A stretch of 64,000 nt of DNA from Leisingera sp. ANG1 (GTDB lineage: Bacteria; Pseudomonadota; Alphaproteobacteria; Rhodobacterales; Rhodobacteraceae), in NCBI RefSeq assembly GCF_000203975.2, contig NZ_AFCF02000001.1, forward strand, positions 434,001 through 498,000. The letters are read 5' to 3'. Positions 8,132-17,508 of the stretch are shown here, one piece after another (position 1 is the stretch's first letter; each line of letters starts with the position of its first letter). The notes under the pieces were generated by a model. The model was not told where the DNA came from and did not search any database. It saw nothing but the letters and a program-made list of their open reading frames with translations. The position numbers and the translations under genes were made by a program.

Positions 8132-10741
8132 ATGACATCCGATGCTCAGGGAAATCGGCCGCTCAGCGAAGAAGAGCTTCAGGAACTGGTCGCGTCCTCC
8201 GACGCCGGCGCCCGCAACCCGGTGGGAAGCGTGGGGCTGTTCCTGGCAATCGTCGCCGTTATCTGGTCCGTGTTCCAAGTCATCCTGGCCTCGCCGGTGG
8301 CCAACCTGCTGCTGCCTGGCAGCGTGGTGAACAACTCACGCCAAATCCATTTGGCCTTTGCTATTTTCCTGGCCTACGCGGCCTATCCTGCGCTGAAATC
8401 CAGCCCGCGGAATTACATCCCGGTCCAGGATTGGATTTTCGCATTGGCCGGAACTGCAATCGCGATGTACGGCTATATTTTCTATCAGAAAATCGTTGAT
8501 TCCGGCGGCCTTGCCGACGACATGGACAAGTGGTTTGCCCTCGCTGGCCTGATCCTGCTGTTCGAAGCCGCCCGCCGCGCGCTTGGTCCGGCAATGGCGA
8601 TCATCGCGACGATCTTCCTGGCCTATGTATTCTTCGGCTCTTCCGAGTACGTCCCGGAAGTCATTCGCTGGAAGGGCGCTAGCCTGAAAAAGGCAATGAG
8701 TCATATGTGGATCACCTCCGAAGGCGTGTTCGGAATTGCGTTGGGTGTCTCCACCAAATTCGTCTTCCTCTTTGTGCTGTTCGGCGCGCTGCTGGATAAG
8801 GCGGGCGCCGGCAACTACTTCATCAAGATGGCCTTTGGCGCACTTGGCCACCTGCGCGGCGGCCCGGCCAAGGCGGCTGTTGTGGGATCTGCCGCAACCG
8901 GCCTGATCTCCGGCTCGTCCATCGCCAACGTGGTCACCACCGGCACTTTCACCATCCCGCTGATGAAGCGGGTGGGCTTCACCTCTGAGCAGGCAGGCTC
9001 GGTCGAGGTTGCATCCTCTGTGAACGGCCAGATCATGCCGCCGGTGATGGGGGCTGCGGCCTTCCTGATGGTAGAATACGTGGGCATCTCCTATGTCGAG
9101 GTGATCACCCATGCCTTCCTGCCAGCCGCAATTTCCTACATCGCGCTGGTCTATATCGTACATCTGGAAGCGGTGAAGCGGAACATGCCGACGCTGGGCA
9201 ACCGCGTCGTCTCCATGGGCCGCACAATCGGCGGCATGGCCCTGTTCTTCGCGGGCTTTGCGGCGCTGTGCTATGGCGTTCAGTATCCGGTGAAGTGGAT
9301 TGTTTCTGCGATGCCGGGCGCCTCCGGTCTTACCCTGTCTGCGCTTGTTGTCGCCGCTTATATTGCCCTGCTGTGGCTGGCCTCCGGCGTTGATGATCTG
9401 GTGCCGGATGACCCAAATGCGCAAGAGGTGGAACTGCCGGTTGTCGCCGAGATCTACAAGGCAGGGTTGCATTACCTGCTGCCGATCATCGTGCTGGTCT
9501 ACTTCCTGATGATTGAGCAGAAGTCGCCTGGGTTGTCGGCCTTCTGGGCCACCGCACTGCTGTTTGTGATCCTTCTGACCCAGAAGCCGCTCAAGGCGAT
9601 CTTCCGCGGCCAAAGCAACATGGCAAACGCCTTTGTCGAAGGGGTTCATGATCTCTGGAACGGCCTGATCGACGGTGCCCGCAACATGATTGGCATTGCG
9701 CTGGCAACCGCCACCGCAGGCGTGATCGTAGGCACCGTGACGCTGACTGGTGTGGGACAGGTGATGGCTGATCTGGTCGAGTTCGTATCTGGCGGCAATC
9801 TGATCCTGATGCTGGTGATGGTCGGCCTCTTGTCCCTTGTTCTGGGTATGGGCCTGCCTACCACCGCAAACTACATCGTCGTTAGCTCGCTGATGGCCGG
9901 TGTGGTGGTGGAACTGGGCGCGCAGTCCGGCCTGATCGTGCCGCTGATCGCCGTGCACCTGTTTGTGTTCTACTTCGGGATCATGGCCGATGTGACACCG
10001 CCTGTGGGGCTTGCCAGCTTTGCGGCGGCGGCCGTGTCGGGCGGCGATGCGATCCGCACCGGTTTTACCGCTTTCTTCTACAGCTTGCGGACCGTGGCAC
10101 TGCCGTTTGTGTTCATCTTCAATACAGATCTGCTGCTGATTGATGTGAACTGGATGCAAGGCATACTCGTTGCCATATCAGCCACTATCGCCATCCTGGT
10201 CTTTACTGCTGGCACCATGGGCTATTTCGTCAGCCGCAACCGGATTTATGAAAGCATCCTGCTGATCTTTGCAGCCTTTGCGCTGTTCAGGCCGGACTTC
10301 TTCATGGACCGGGTGATGCCGCCCTATGCGCAGGTGCCGCCGGCCCAGCTGGCGCAAGCGTTGAGTGACGTGGAACCGGGAGCAGAGCTGCGGATCACCG
10401 TGGAGGGGCCTGATTTCGATACCTCTGAAATCAAGAGCACCACGATGATCATGACTGCTGATGGTTCGGACGGGCAGGCGGCGGTGGATGCCTATGGCCT
10501 GCTGCTGCTGGAGGAGCACAGTGTGGTCAAGGTAGAGGAGCCGATGTTCGGCACCCCGGCAGCGCCAAACCTGGAAAGCTTTGATTTCTACGCCGACGAG
10601 CCGGTGCAGATCGTAGCGATCCAGGCGCCTGCCAGCCAGTTGCCGAAGGAGCTGATGTTCCTGCCGGCGCTGCTGCTGGTGGCGCTGGTTGCCCTGATGC
10701 AGCGCGGCCGCGCGCGTGAAGAGGAAGGAGTAACAGCATGA
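8132..10741 (+). CDS. TRAP transporter fused small and large permease subunits (4TM-12TM), TAXI type
   Basis: An 869-residue membrane protein combining the DctQ-like four-helix part (about residues 25-180) with the DctM-like large subunit (about 190-720), as usual for TAXI systems. Typical DctM segments include GLISGSSIANVVTTGTFTIPLMKRVGF and GLGMGLPTTANYIVVSSL, the latter a likely substrate/Na+ loop. The C-terminal 140 residues add a soluble stretch (about 725-845) and a last helix followed by a basic tail. The start has AGGGGAGA upstream. Its stop overlaps the UspA start as ATGA, so the two are translationally coupled. It imports the ligand caught by the receptor using an ion gradient. Confidence 0.93.
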   Translation: MTSDAQGNRPLSEEELQELVASSDAGARNPVGSVGLFLAIVAVIWSVFQVILASPVANLLLPGSVVNNSRQIHLAFAIFLAYAAYPALKSSPRNYIPVQDWIFALAGTAIAMYGYIFYQKIVDSGGLADDMDKWFALAGLILLFEAARRALGPAMAIIATIFLAYVFFGSSEYVPEVIRWKGASLKKAMSHMWITSEGVFGIALGVSTKFVFLFVLFGALLDKAGAGNYFIKMAFGALGHLRGGPAKAAVVGSAATGLISGSSIANVVTTGTFTIPLMKRVGFTSEQAGSVEVASSVNGQIMPPVMGAAAFLMVEYVGISYVEVITHAFLPAAISYIALVYIVHLEAVKRNMPTLGNRVVSMGRTIGGMALFFAGFAALCYGVQYPVKWIVSAMPGASGLTLSALVVAAYIALLWLASGVDDLVPDDPNAQEVELPVVAEIYKAGLHYLLPIIVLVYFLMIEQKSPGLSAFWATALLFVILLTQKPLKAIFRGQSNMANAFVEGVHDLWNGLIDGARNMIGIALATATAGVIVGTVTLTGVGQVMADLVEFVSGGNLILMLVMVGLLSLVLGMGLPTTANYIVVSSLMAGVVVELGAQSGLIVPLIAVHLFVFYFGIMADVTPPVGLASFAAAAVSGGDAIRTGFTAFFYSLRTVALPFVFIFNTDLLLIDVNWMQGILVAISATIAILVFTAGTMGYFVSRNRIYESILLIFAAFALFRPDFFMDRVMPPYAQVPPAQLAQALSDVEPGAELRITVEGPDFDTSEIKSTTMIMTADGSDGQAAVDAYGLLLLEEHSVVKVEEPMFGTPAAPNLESFDFYADEPVQIVAIQAPASQLPKELMFLPALLLVALVALMQRGRAREEEGVTA

Positions 10742-11169
10742 ACAAACCCGTTCTTTGCGCTCTGGAGCTGAACGATCAGAATCTGGACGAAAAGGTCCTG
10801 TCCCAGGCTGCCCGACTGGCCGAACTGGACGGGGCCCAGCTGGATGTTGTCAACGTGCTGCCTGACTTTGGCGAGAGCTGGGTCTCGGGCTTTTTCGAGG
10901 AGCATCACCACGAAAAGGCGGTCAAGGACACCACGCAACGGCTGACCGACCTGTGCGATAGCGTTCTGGGTAAGGAGCGTAATGCCAAGGTCCGCCATCT
11001 GGTGGCGACCGGGACGGCTTATCAGGAGATTCTGAAGGTCGCGGAAACTGCAGGCAGCGGGCTGATCGTGATCGGCGCGCATAAGCCGGATCTGAAGGAT
11101 TACCTGCTTGGGCCAAACGCGGCCCGGGTGATCCGCCACTCGGACTGTTCGGTCTTTGTGGTCCGTTGA
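10738..11169 (+). CDS. Universal stress protein (UspA family) linked to the TRAP transporter
   Basis: A 143-residue single-domain UspA protein. It starts on a beta strand (KPVLCALELNDQNLDEKVL) and ends with the ATP-site pattern GSGLIVIGAHKPDLKDYLLGPNAARVIRHSDCSVFVVR. That G-x2-G-x9-G-(S/N)-like arrangement suggests nucleotide binding. The start overlaps the permease stop by four bases (ATGA), so it is made with the transporter. In Halomonas the UspA protein TeaD is encoded with, and modulates, the TRAP transporter TeaABC. A similar job here is an inference from context. Confidence 0.9.
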   Translation: MNKPVLCALELNDQNLDEKVLSQAARLAELDGAQLDVVNVLPDFGESWVSGFFEEHHHEKAVKDTTQRLTDLCDSVLGKERNAKVRHLVATGTAYQEILKVAETAGSGLIVIGAHKPDLKDYLLGPNAARVIRHSDCSVFVVR

Positions 11170-11176
11170 ACCAGAT

Positions 11177-11198
11177 AAGGGCGCCTGCGGGCGCCCTT
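11177..11198. terminator. Shared terminator hairpin between convergent UspA and AttH-like genes
   Basis: AAGGGCGCC (11177-11185), a 4-base loop and GGCGCCCTT (11190-11198). It lies 8 bases after the UspA stop and overlaps the stop codon of the minus-strand gene that ends at 11197, so it can serve both directions. T tracts are short. Confidence 0.65.
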
Positions 11199-12246
11199 AC
11201 TCATAACCCGTCATCTCAAGGTAGCCCTTGCCGCTGTGGCTGCCTGTCACCGTGACCGGACCTTCCCAATAGGAAAACGAGGCACCCATCCAGCTTTGCG
11301 GATTAAGCGCTTGTACTTCAACGGAAACCCTCTTGGCAGGTAGGCTTACTTGCCAGCGTGTGGGAATCTCTCGCCCCTTAACATGGCTGGTTTTCAAGGG
11401 GGTCGCCTGAAATGATCCCGGTGTCAGCGGCTCAGCCGTGCCGTCAGCAGAAATCCAAGTGCCGGATGTAAAATCGCGGGTTTCGCTGCGCAGAACAAAC
11501 CCCATCAACTTCTCACCGTTGCCAAAGCTGAGCGAGAACCAGTCCCAGCCGCTTTGATCTTCTGCCAGCGGCTGACTTGACCATTCCCGGTCCAGCCAGC
11601 CATGGCCTGTGATCTTCACAGGTCCGTCGGGCAGCTCAATTGTGCCAGAGACCTGGTAGTGGGGCTGGGAATAGTAATGACTCGCCTGTCCGCTGGCGGA
11701 TTTGACCGAGTACCCGTGATCTCCATGCAGGATCAGCGGCCCGTCAGCGCTAAGAGCCAGATCGTAGGAAAAATTCCGCCCGTCAGCAGAAAGAGAAATC
11801 TTTTCAATCGTTTCATCGGAGGAGCGCATCACCCAGTTATCGATCCAGGCTTCAAAAGGCATAGATTGAACACCTGCCTGACCCACGCCGCCACGGGCAA
11901 TGCGTTCCGCAAATAAATGCTGATCCTCGCTGGTCACTGCGGCGTGCGCCATCCAGATTTGCGGACTTTGCCAGCTTTCCGCCTCGCCAGGAGCCAAGGC
12001 TGATCTGAACAGCGTCCACTGGATGCCGTAGTCGGCTCCATCTTCCCCCATAAGGTTTGCGGTCAAGTACCACCACTCAATACGAAAGTCCGGGTGGGGG
12101 CCGTGATCGAGAGGAAATTCCAACCGGGTTTCCTGTTGCGGAAAGGCAAAACCCTCCGCGACTGTTCCCAGCCCGGCATAACCCTGCGGCAAAGCAGACG
12201 TGGCCCAGACGCAAATCAGCGCAGACAAGGCAATCCTAGCGTTCAT
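11197..12246 (-). CDS. Secreted AttH/CrtC-like (lipocalin-fold) protein
   Basis: A 349-residue protein with a signal peptide (residues 1 to about 20) and a body like the AttH / carotenoid 1,2-hydratase-like family: HPDFRIEWWYLTANL near the N-terminus, HGWLDREWSSQPL and GWDWFSLSFGNGEKLMGF in the middle. These form a double lipocalin-like barrel. I chose ATG 12246 because the signal peptide begins there. It overlaps the permease gene stop by 11 bases, so it is coupled to it. The ATPase / permease / AttH order resembles the attE-attG-attH arrangement of Agrobacterium. The family often accompanies LolCDE-like exporters; the ligand is unknown and true carotenoid hydratase activity is unlikely from context. 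Confidence 0.85.
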   Translation of the reverse strand: MNARIALSALICVWATSALPQGYAGLGTVAEGFAFPQQETRLEFPLDHGPHPDFRIEWWYLTANLMGEDGADYGIQWTLFRSALAPGEAESWQSPQIWMAHAAVTSEDQHLFAERIARGGVGQAGVQSMPFEAWIDNWVMRSSDETIEKISLSADGRNFSYDLALSADGPLILHGDHGYSVKSASGQASHYYSQPHYQVSGTIELPDGPVKITGHGWLDREWSSQPLAEDQSGWDWFSLSFGNGEKLMGFVLRSETRDFTSGTWISADGTAEPLTPGSFQATPLKTSHVKGREIPTRWQVSLPAKRVSVEVQALNPQSWMGASFSYWEGPVTVTGSHSGKGYLEMTGYE

Positions 12247-14653
12247 TGGTAAATACCCTGAGCAGTTCCGCCGGATCGATCCGGCTGAGCCGCCGGGCTG
12301 GCAGTGCTGCGGCAATCACTGCAGCGAGAAGCGCCAGCAGGAACAGTCGCAGCCAATCCAGAGGAAACAGATACATCGGCAGCTTCCAGCCAAAAGCTTC
12401 TACATTAATAACCGACAGGAGGGCCCAGGCCAGCACCAGTCCCAGCGGCAGGGCCAGGACTGCTGTGAAAGCCGCCAGAATCAGGCTGCGCAGGATTTCC
12501 GCAGAAGCCAGCTGACGGCGGGTGAGCCCCATCGCCCAGACCGGCGCGAGCTGCGGCAGGCGCTGGTTCCAAAGGGTTAGCAGGCTGGTCAGAAGCGCAA
12601 ATCCTGCCACTCCAAGCGTCAACAAGTTCAGCGCAGCGGTGATCACAAAGGTCCTGTCGAACACGGCGAGTGACCGGGCTTTTGCAGTGGCCTGATCGGT
12701 GATGTTTTTTCTTGGGATATCAAATTCTTCCCGAATTGAGTTGATCAGTCCAGAGATGTCATGCGAAGCAACGCGCAGTCCGAATTGGCGGTTGGGAATG
12801 TCTGGTGCATGCTCCAGAAGAGATGGCATGGAAACCATTGCCTGCCCGTGGGGATTGCCATAATCGGAGTAAACCCCGGCGATGGGCAGCTGCCATCCCG
12901 GTTCAAGTTCAAAGCGGTCGCCTGGGGCCAGCCCATGGCGGCGCGCAAGCTGTTCGTTGACCAGCACGGCCTGCCCGCTGACAGCCTGATCCCATACGTC
13001 CGGCAGCGCGTCCAGCAGCGGCCAGTTGCTGCGGTAGGCAGTATCGTCTTCAAATCCGTAAATGCGTAAGGGCGCCCCTTTGAAACGGGTGTCATGGTAA
13101 CGGCGTGACAAAGCTTTGATGCCCTGCGCATCCAGCCACCTCGCCAGTTCAGTACCCTGAACATCACTTGCGGTGGTGACGTAGACCTCTGCAAACAAGC
13201 GCTGATCCAACCAGCCAGTGAAGGTTAAACGAAAACTGGATACCATGGTGCCAACGCCAATGTTTGCAGCCAGCGCCAGCAGAAGTGCCATCAGAGCCAG
13301 TGACATACCGGGCAGCTGCGCCCGGGTGTCCGCCCATAACCATTCAGCAAAGGGGCGCTTCGCTAAACGCGCCCCAAGCGATAGCCCGGTTGAAATCAGC
13401 AGCGGTAGCAGCAACGCGGCGCCTAGCATGAGGGCGCCAAGAAATGCAAAACCGGAAATAAGCCCTTGAAACATTGTGAGTATCAATACGCCACCGGCGA
13501 TTGAAGCCACTCCGCACACAGCTCCGGCCAAGTGCGAACGGCGGGCATTCTGACCTCGGGCATGAGTTGCGGGGGCTGCTAGCAACGGCATACGCCAAAG
13601 CGCAAAGAGGGATTGCGCACCAGCCAGGAATGTGCCGCCAAGTGTCATTGCCAAACCTGAAAGAACCCAGCCCGGACGCAGGGAGAGGCTGCCATCCACC
13701 GGCGCGCCATACAGCCCGGCCAGGGTGGCATTGACGCCGGGCAGCAATACGGCTGCCACCAGATAGCCGCCTGCAAGCCCGGCAATGCCCGCGGCCAGCG
13801 CGAGGAAGGCCAGTTCCGCAGCAATAAGGCCGGACACGAGCCGCATCGGTACTCCAAGGCTTCGCAGCGTCCGGATCATACCGCGACGCTGTTCAAGGCT
13901 CAGCGCGATGGTGCCCTGGACGATGAACAGGCCAACGGCAAAGGACAGCAGGCCGAAGGCGGTGAGGTTCAGATGGAAACTGTCCGTCAGCCGCGCCGTC
14001 TCCGAGGCAGCTGTGCTGGCAGGGACCAGAGTCAAGCCGGGCGCCAGGTCGCTCAGAGGTTTCAGCCCCTGGGCCTGGTCCGGTAGAACCAACAGGTAGC
14101 TCAGGCTGTCGGGGCGCCGCAGCAGCCGGCTGGCAAGGCTGAGATCCGCTAAGGCCACTCCTGGCGGCAAAGCCTCCGTTTCAGTGACCGGGTGGACATT
14201 CTGAGATGCGGCCAAATGCACTGCCGTTTCGGGGTGTGCAAAAATTCGTCCGGGCGGCAGCAATGCCTCCAGCGGAGAAACAGCCTCTGCTTCCGCGGCC
14301 TTGGTTAGGGCCGGGGCCAGCGGGTGCTGCAGAAGATCAACTCCCATGATATCAAAGTTTTGCCGCTCAAACCTAATAACGCCTTCCAGTACCGGGGCCA
14401 GCTGCCAACCGGAACGGCGCAGGCTGGCGTAGCGGGCAACGGAGATGGTTCCAGATTCAGGGATCAGCCGGGCGACACCCGCGGTGCCAAGCTGTTCCGC
14501 TGCCCGGGCGTAGCTCGCGCGGGCTTCGGCGTTGATGGCTTGGACTGCCGACCATAAGCCAGCCGCAAGCGCCAGGCCAGCGATCAGGGTTGCCAGCTGC
14601 AGCGGATGGCGCCGCCAATGTGACAGAATGGCCAGAAACGCCGCGGCTGTCAT
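12236..14653 (-). CDS. ABC transporter permease, FtsX/MacB-like, two FtsX domains
   Basis: An 805-residue permease with one N-terminal helix, a periplasmic domain, then FtsX-type membrane bundles at about residues 225-430 and 660-800 (ending in LLALLAAVIAAALPARRLSRIDPAELLRVF, a typical FtsX C-terminus), plus extra helices between. The overall plan matches AttG/YbbP-like permeases that pull lipids or lipoproteins from the membrane rather than pump small solutes. The start overlaps the ATPase stop (ATGA at 14650-14653). Its stop overlaps the AttH-like gene. The three genes are therefore one translationally coupled operon. Confidence 0.9.
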   Translation of the reverse strand: MTAAAFLAILSHWRRHPLQLATLIAGLALAAGLWSAVQAINAEARASYARAAEQLGTAGVARLIPESGTISVARYASLRRSGWQLAPVLEGVIRFERQNFDIMGVDLLQHPLAPALTKAAEAEAVSPLEALLPPGRIFAHPETAVHLAASQNVHPVTETEALPPGVALADLSLASRLLRRPDSLSYLLVLPDQAQGLKPLSDLAPGLTLVPASTAASETARLTDSFHLNLTAFGLLSFAVGLFIVQGTIALSLEQRRGMIRTLRSLGVPMRLVSGLIAAELAFLALAAGIAGLAGGYLVAAVLLPGVNATLAGLYGAPVDGSLSLRPGWVLSGLAMTLGGTFLAGAQSLFALWRMPLLAAPATHARGQNARRSHLAGAVCGVASIAGGVLILTMFQGLISGFAFLGALMLGAALLLPLLISTGLSLGARLAKRPFAEWLWADTRAQLPGMSLALMALLLALAANIGVGTMVSSFRLTFTGWLDQRLFAEVYVTTASDVQGTELARWLDAQGIKALSRRYHDTRFKGAPLRIYGFEDDTAYRSNWPLLDALPDVWDQAVSGQAVLVNEQLARRHGLAPGDRFELEPGWQLPIAGVYSDYGNPHGQAMVSMPSLLEHAPDIPNRQFGLRVASHDISGLINSIREEFDIPRKNITDQATAKARSLAVFDRTFVITAALNLLTLGVAGFALLTSLLTLWNQRLPQLAPVWAMGLTRRQLASAEILRSLILAAFTAVLALPLGLVLAWALLSVINVEAFGWKLPMYLFPLDWLRLFLLALLAAVIAAALPARRLSRIDPAELLRVFTNER

Positions 14654-15306
14654 TTGGCCATGCCGTGGTGCAGATGCAGACGCCGGTCCAGCAACTGCGC
14701 GATGGCTGCAGAATGGGTGACAAGAAACAGTGCGGTGCCGCTTTCGCGCACCAGGTCCAGCATCAGTTCCATTACGGCGGCACTGGCGGCTTCATCCAGA
14801 TTGCCGGTCGGTTCATCCGCCAGCAGCAGCCTGGGCCGCACAGCAAGAGCGCGGGCGATGGCCACACGCTGCTGCTGTCCGCCGGACAATTGCTCAGGAT
14901 AGCGTTCCAGAAGACCGGACAGGCCCAGGCGGTCTGTCAGCCGCATCCCCCAGCCCTCGTCCCACGTGCCACCCAGCCGGGCGTGCAGCGCGATATTCTT
15001 TCCGGTGTCAAGTGAAGGTATCAGATTAAATTGCTGAAAAACAAGAGAAACATCGTTCCGGCGCAGCGCCGCCCGCTGGCTGTCGCTCAGCCCGGACAGG
15101 CGGGTTCCGGCAATTTCAATCTCTCCGCTGTCGAACTGATCCAGCGCCCCTGCCAGATGCAGAAGGGTGCTTTTGCCGGAGCCGCTTTCCCCGGTCAAAG
15201 CCAGGCTGCTGCCCGCTGCCAGATCCAATGACACGCCGCGCAGCACAGCTGTTTCCTCCGTTTGTCCCGGATAGCATTTGGTTACATTGCGGATTGTCAG
15301 AACCAT
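14650..15306 (-). CDS. ABC transporter ATP-binding protein (LolD/MacB/AttE-like)
   Basis: A 218-residue ATPase. Walker A is GESGSGKST (about 39-47), the Q-loop is VFQQFNLIPSL, the signature is LSGGQQQRVAIARAL, and Walker B is LLLADEPTGNLD. The DEPTGNLD form and short length put it in the LolD/MacB/FtsE group that powers FtsX-type permeases. I chose ATG 15306 over the one 18 bases upstream because AGAGG lies 9 bases before it. It heads the three-gene minus-strand operon. Confidence 0.93.
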   Translation of the reverse strand: MVLTIRNVTKCYPGQTEETAVLRGVSLDLAAGSSLALTGESGSGKSTLLHLAGALDQFDSGEIEIAGTRLSGLSDSQRAALRRNDVSLVFQQFNLIPSLDTGKNIALHARLGGTWDEGWGMRLTDRLGLSGLLERYPEQLSGGQQQRVAIARALAVRPRLLLADEPTGNLDEAASAAVMELMLDLVRESGTALFLVTHSAAIAQLLDRRLHLHHGMAK

Positions 15307-15501
15307 ATGCGGCAACCTCTGCATCTTGGGCCTTCACATGCTGCTAAGGCACTCAATACCCTAGCACCAAGGATGTCCAGACCGCTGCTCGTGCCGCGCG
15401 GTCAGCGCTTCAGGCTGGTATGATGCAATTGCCAATTGCGGGCAGGATTTCTATGGTGCGGCCAAGGGTTGCCAAAGCGAATTCACAACAGGAGGTCCGG
15501 C

Positions 15502-15951
15502 GTGACGCTGTGGAACCAGCTACTGTGGGGATCAATCTACCTCAGCACTTGCCTGATCCTGGAAATCACCATACTGGTCTGGTGCGCCTCGGTTCTGAAC
15601 CGGTTGTCCAGCCGGTTTTCCAAACCCTACCGGCCCTGGCAATTGGGTCTTATGCTCGTTGTGGCGATATTCATCATTCTTGGCAGCCACACCGCTCAGG
15701 TTTGGATCTGGTCCGCGGCCTTTGTCATGGTTGGCGCGATCGAGGATTGGAATACGTCCGTCTATTTTTCGCTGGTGACCTATACCACGCTGGGCTACGG
15801 CGATGTGGTTCTGGGCCCGGCGCTCAGGATTTTTGCTGCCCTTGCTGCGGTTACAGGGCTGTTCGGCTTCGGCATAAGCACCGCCTTCCTTGTCAGCGCA
15901 ATGGGGCGGCTGTTTTCCTTTAATGGGCAACACACTGGCGGCAGGGATTAA
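15502..15951 (+). CDS. Small two-pore-helix potassium channel protein (Ion_trans_2 type)
   Basis: A 149-residue membrane protein with helices at about 8-30, 48-70 and 105-130 and a pore loop ending in the selectivity filter TTLGYGD (95-101). That filter is diagnostic of K+ channels. There is no RCK or other regulatory domain, so gating cannot be inferred. The start is GTG 15502, directly behind GGAGG; upstream in-frame ATG lacks a ribosome site and would add a basic soluble stretch. Its stop overlaps, tail to tail, the stop of the cardiolipin synthase gene on the other strand. Confidence 0.8.
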   Translation: MTLWNQLLWGSIYLSTCLILEITILVWCASVLNRLSSRFSKPYRPWQLGLMLVVAIFIILGSHTAQVWIWSAAFVMVGAIEDWNTSVYFSLVTYTTLGYGDVVLGPALRIFAALAAVTGLFGFGISTAFLVSAMGRLFSFNGQHTGGRD

Positions 15952-17363
15952 AGCACCGGTGCCAGCAGGCGGGCCATCGGGGCCAGCAGGCGGATCCGCT
16001 GATTTTGCTGGCCGAGTCCAACGGCGAGTTCCTTTGCATTCCGAAAGTCCTTGGCAAGCATGTTTGCAACCTTGCCGGCCGTCTCTTGATCGAAAAACAA
16101 GGCCATGGTTTCAAAATTCAGCCGGAAAGACCGGTTGTCCAGATTTGCGGTTCCGATTCCGGCAATGGTGTCGTCGACGACAAAACACTTTTGATGCATG
16201 AAACCGCCCTGATAGCGCAGGATGCGGACACCGGCTTCGCGAAGTTCATCAAAAAATGCAAAGCTGGCAAGCCACGGCAGATGGTGATCGATGGTCTCCG
16301 GCAGCAGCACCCTGACATCGATGCCTCGCAGACCAGCGTGTTTCAGAGCTGCAAAAACGTCTTGGTCAGGAACAAAATACGGGGACGCCAGCCACACTCT
16401 GCGCTGCGCCGCAGTGATGGCAGAAAAATAGAGCATTGAACCGTTTCCGGTCGTGTCTCCGGGGCCGGTGGAGGCGATCAGCGCGGGCAGATTCTGAGGC
16501 GACGGCTCGGGTTCCCAGTTGAGAAGATCCAGGATCGGCTCCTGGGTGCGCCAGTGCCAATCTTCGGCAAAGGACAGTTGAAGCTGCAGCACCACAGGCC
16601 CAACCAGCCGTACATGCGTATCCCGCCACGGACCAAACTCCGGGTTCTGTCCCAGATATTCATTCCCGACGTTCAGCCCTCCGGTAAAACCTGTGTGACC
16701 GTCCACAATCACAGTTTTCCGGTGATTGCGGAAATTAATCCGTAACCGGTGCCAGGGACCGCGCTGAACCGCTGGATCAATCATGTTTATGCCAGCAGCC
16801 ACCAGCGCGTGTTTGTAGTCCTGGGACAGCTTGCGGCTGCCAATGCTGTCCGTCATGAACCAGACCGTTACGCCACGCTCTGCTGCGGCGATCAGCCGGG
16901 ACTGCAATTGCATTCCTAGGTTATCGGCGCGCAGTATGTAATACTGGAGAAGGATGTAGTCTTGCGCATTTTCAATGGCTTCGAAGATTGTTTTGAAAGT
17001 CTCGGTGCCGTTGACCAGGAGATCCACCCCATTTCCGCGGCAAATGTTCTGACCTGCGATCGCCTCAAACGGCGCTGTGTTGACGGCCAGTGCTGATGCA
17101 TCCTTTGATTGGGCGCTGGTGTAGTTCCGCTTTGGGATGACGGCCTGTTCCGCGGCCTCGCGGGCTGTCCAGTATCCTTTGAACCGGTGGTGTCCAAAGA
17201 TCATGTAAGCGGGCAGGGCAAGGACCGGCGCAGCCAGCAGGAAAACAACCCAGCCAATGGCTCCTTGAGGTGTCCGCGCGGTGCGCGCCGCACTGAGCGC
17301 AGCCAGGCCGGCAGCCGTCCAGGTTGCAGCAAGTACAGCGGTGCTGAGAACAATCCAGAACAT
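15948..17363 (-). CDS. cls: Cardiolipin synthase (phospholipase D family)
   Basis: A 471-residue PLD-superfamily enzyme that joins two phosphatidylglycerols into cardiolipin at the inner membrane. Two N-terminal helices (about 1-60) are followed by two HKD motifs: HRKTVIVDGHTGFTGG near residue 210 and HQKCFVVDDTIAGIGTANLDNRS near 395. The length and layout match bacterial ClsA-type enzymes. ATG 17363 is preferred because GGAG lies 6 bases before it; an ATG 12 bases upstream has none. It ends with a 4-base overlap with the K+ channel gene. Confidence 0.92.
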   Translation of the reverse strand: MFWIVLSTAVLAATWTAAGLAALSAARTARTPQGAIGWVVFLLAAPVLALPAYMIFGHHRFKGYWTAREAAEQAVIPKRNYTSAQSKDASALAVNTAPFEAIAGQNICRGNGVDLLVNGTETFKTIFEAIENAQDYILLQYYILRADNLGMQLQSRLIAAAERGVTVWFMTDSIGSRKLSQDYKHALVAAGINMIDPAVQRGPWHRLRINFRNHRKTVIVDGHTGFTGGLNVGNEYLGQNPEFGPWRDTHVRLVGPVVLQLQLSFAEDWHWRTQEPILDLLNWEPEPSPQNLPALIASTGPGDTTGNGSMLYFSAITAAQRRVWLASPYFVPDQDVFAALKHAGLRGIDVRVLLPETIDHHLPWLASFAFFDELREAGVRILRYQGGFMHQKCFVVDDTIAGIGTANLDNRSFRLNFETMALFFDQETAGKVANMLAKDFRNAKELAVGLGQQNQRIRLLAPMARLLAPVL

Positions 17364-17508
17364 TGCGGGCTCCAAAAACTGTCGATGTGTCAGACTAATA
17401 CTGAACCTGGCTTGCCGCCATACCCGGACGGGGCAGCACTTAGGTTGTCACGGAACAGACCACGCATTGCGGCTGGCGTTTGCCCTGAAGTTGTGGGACG
17501 TTACCGGT

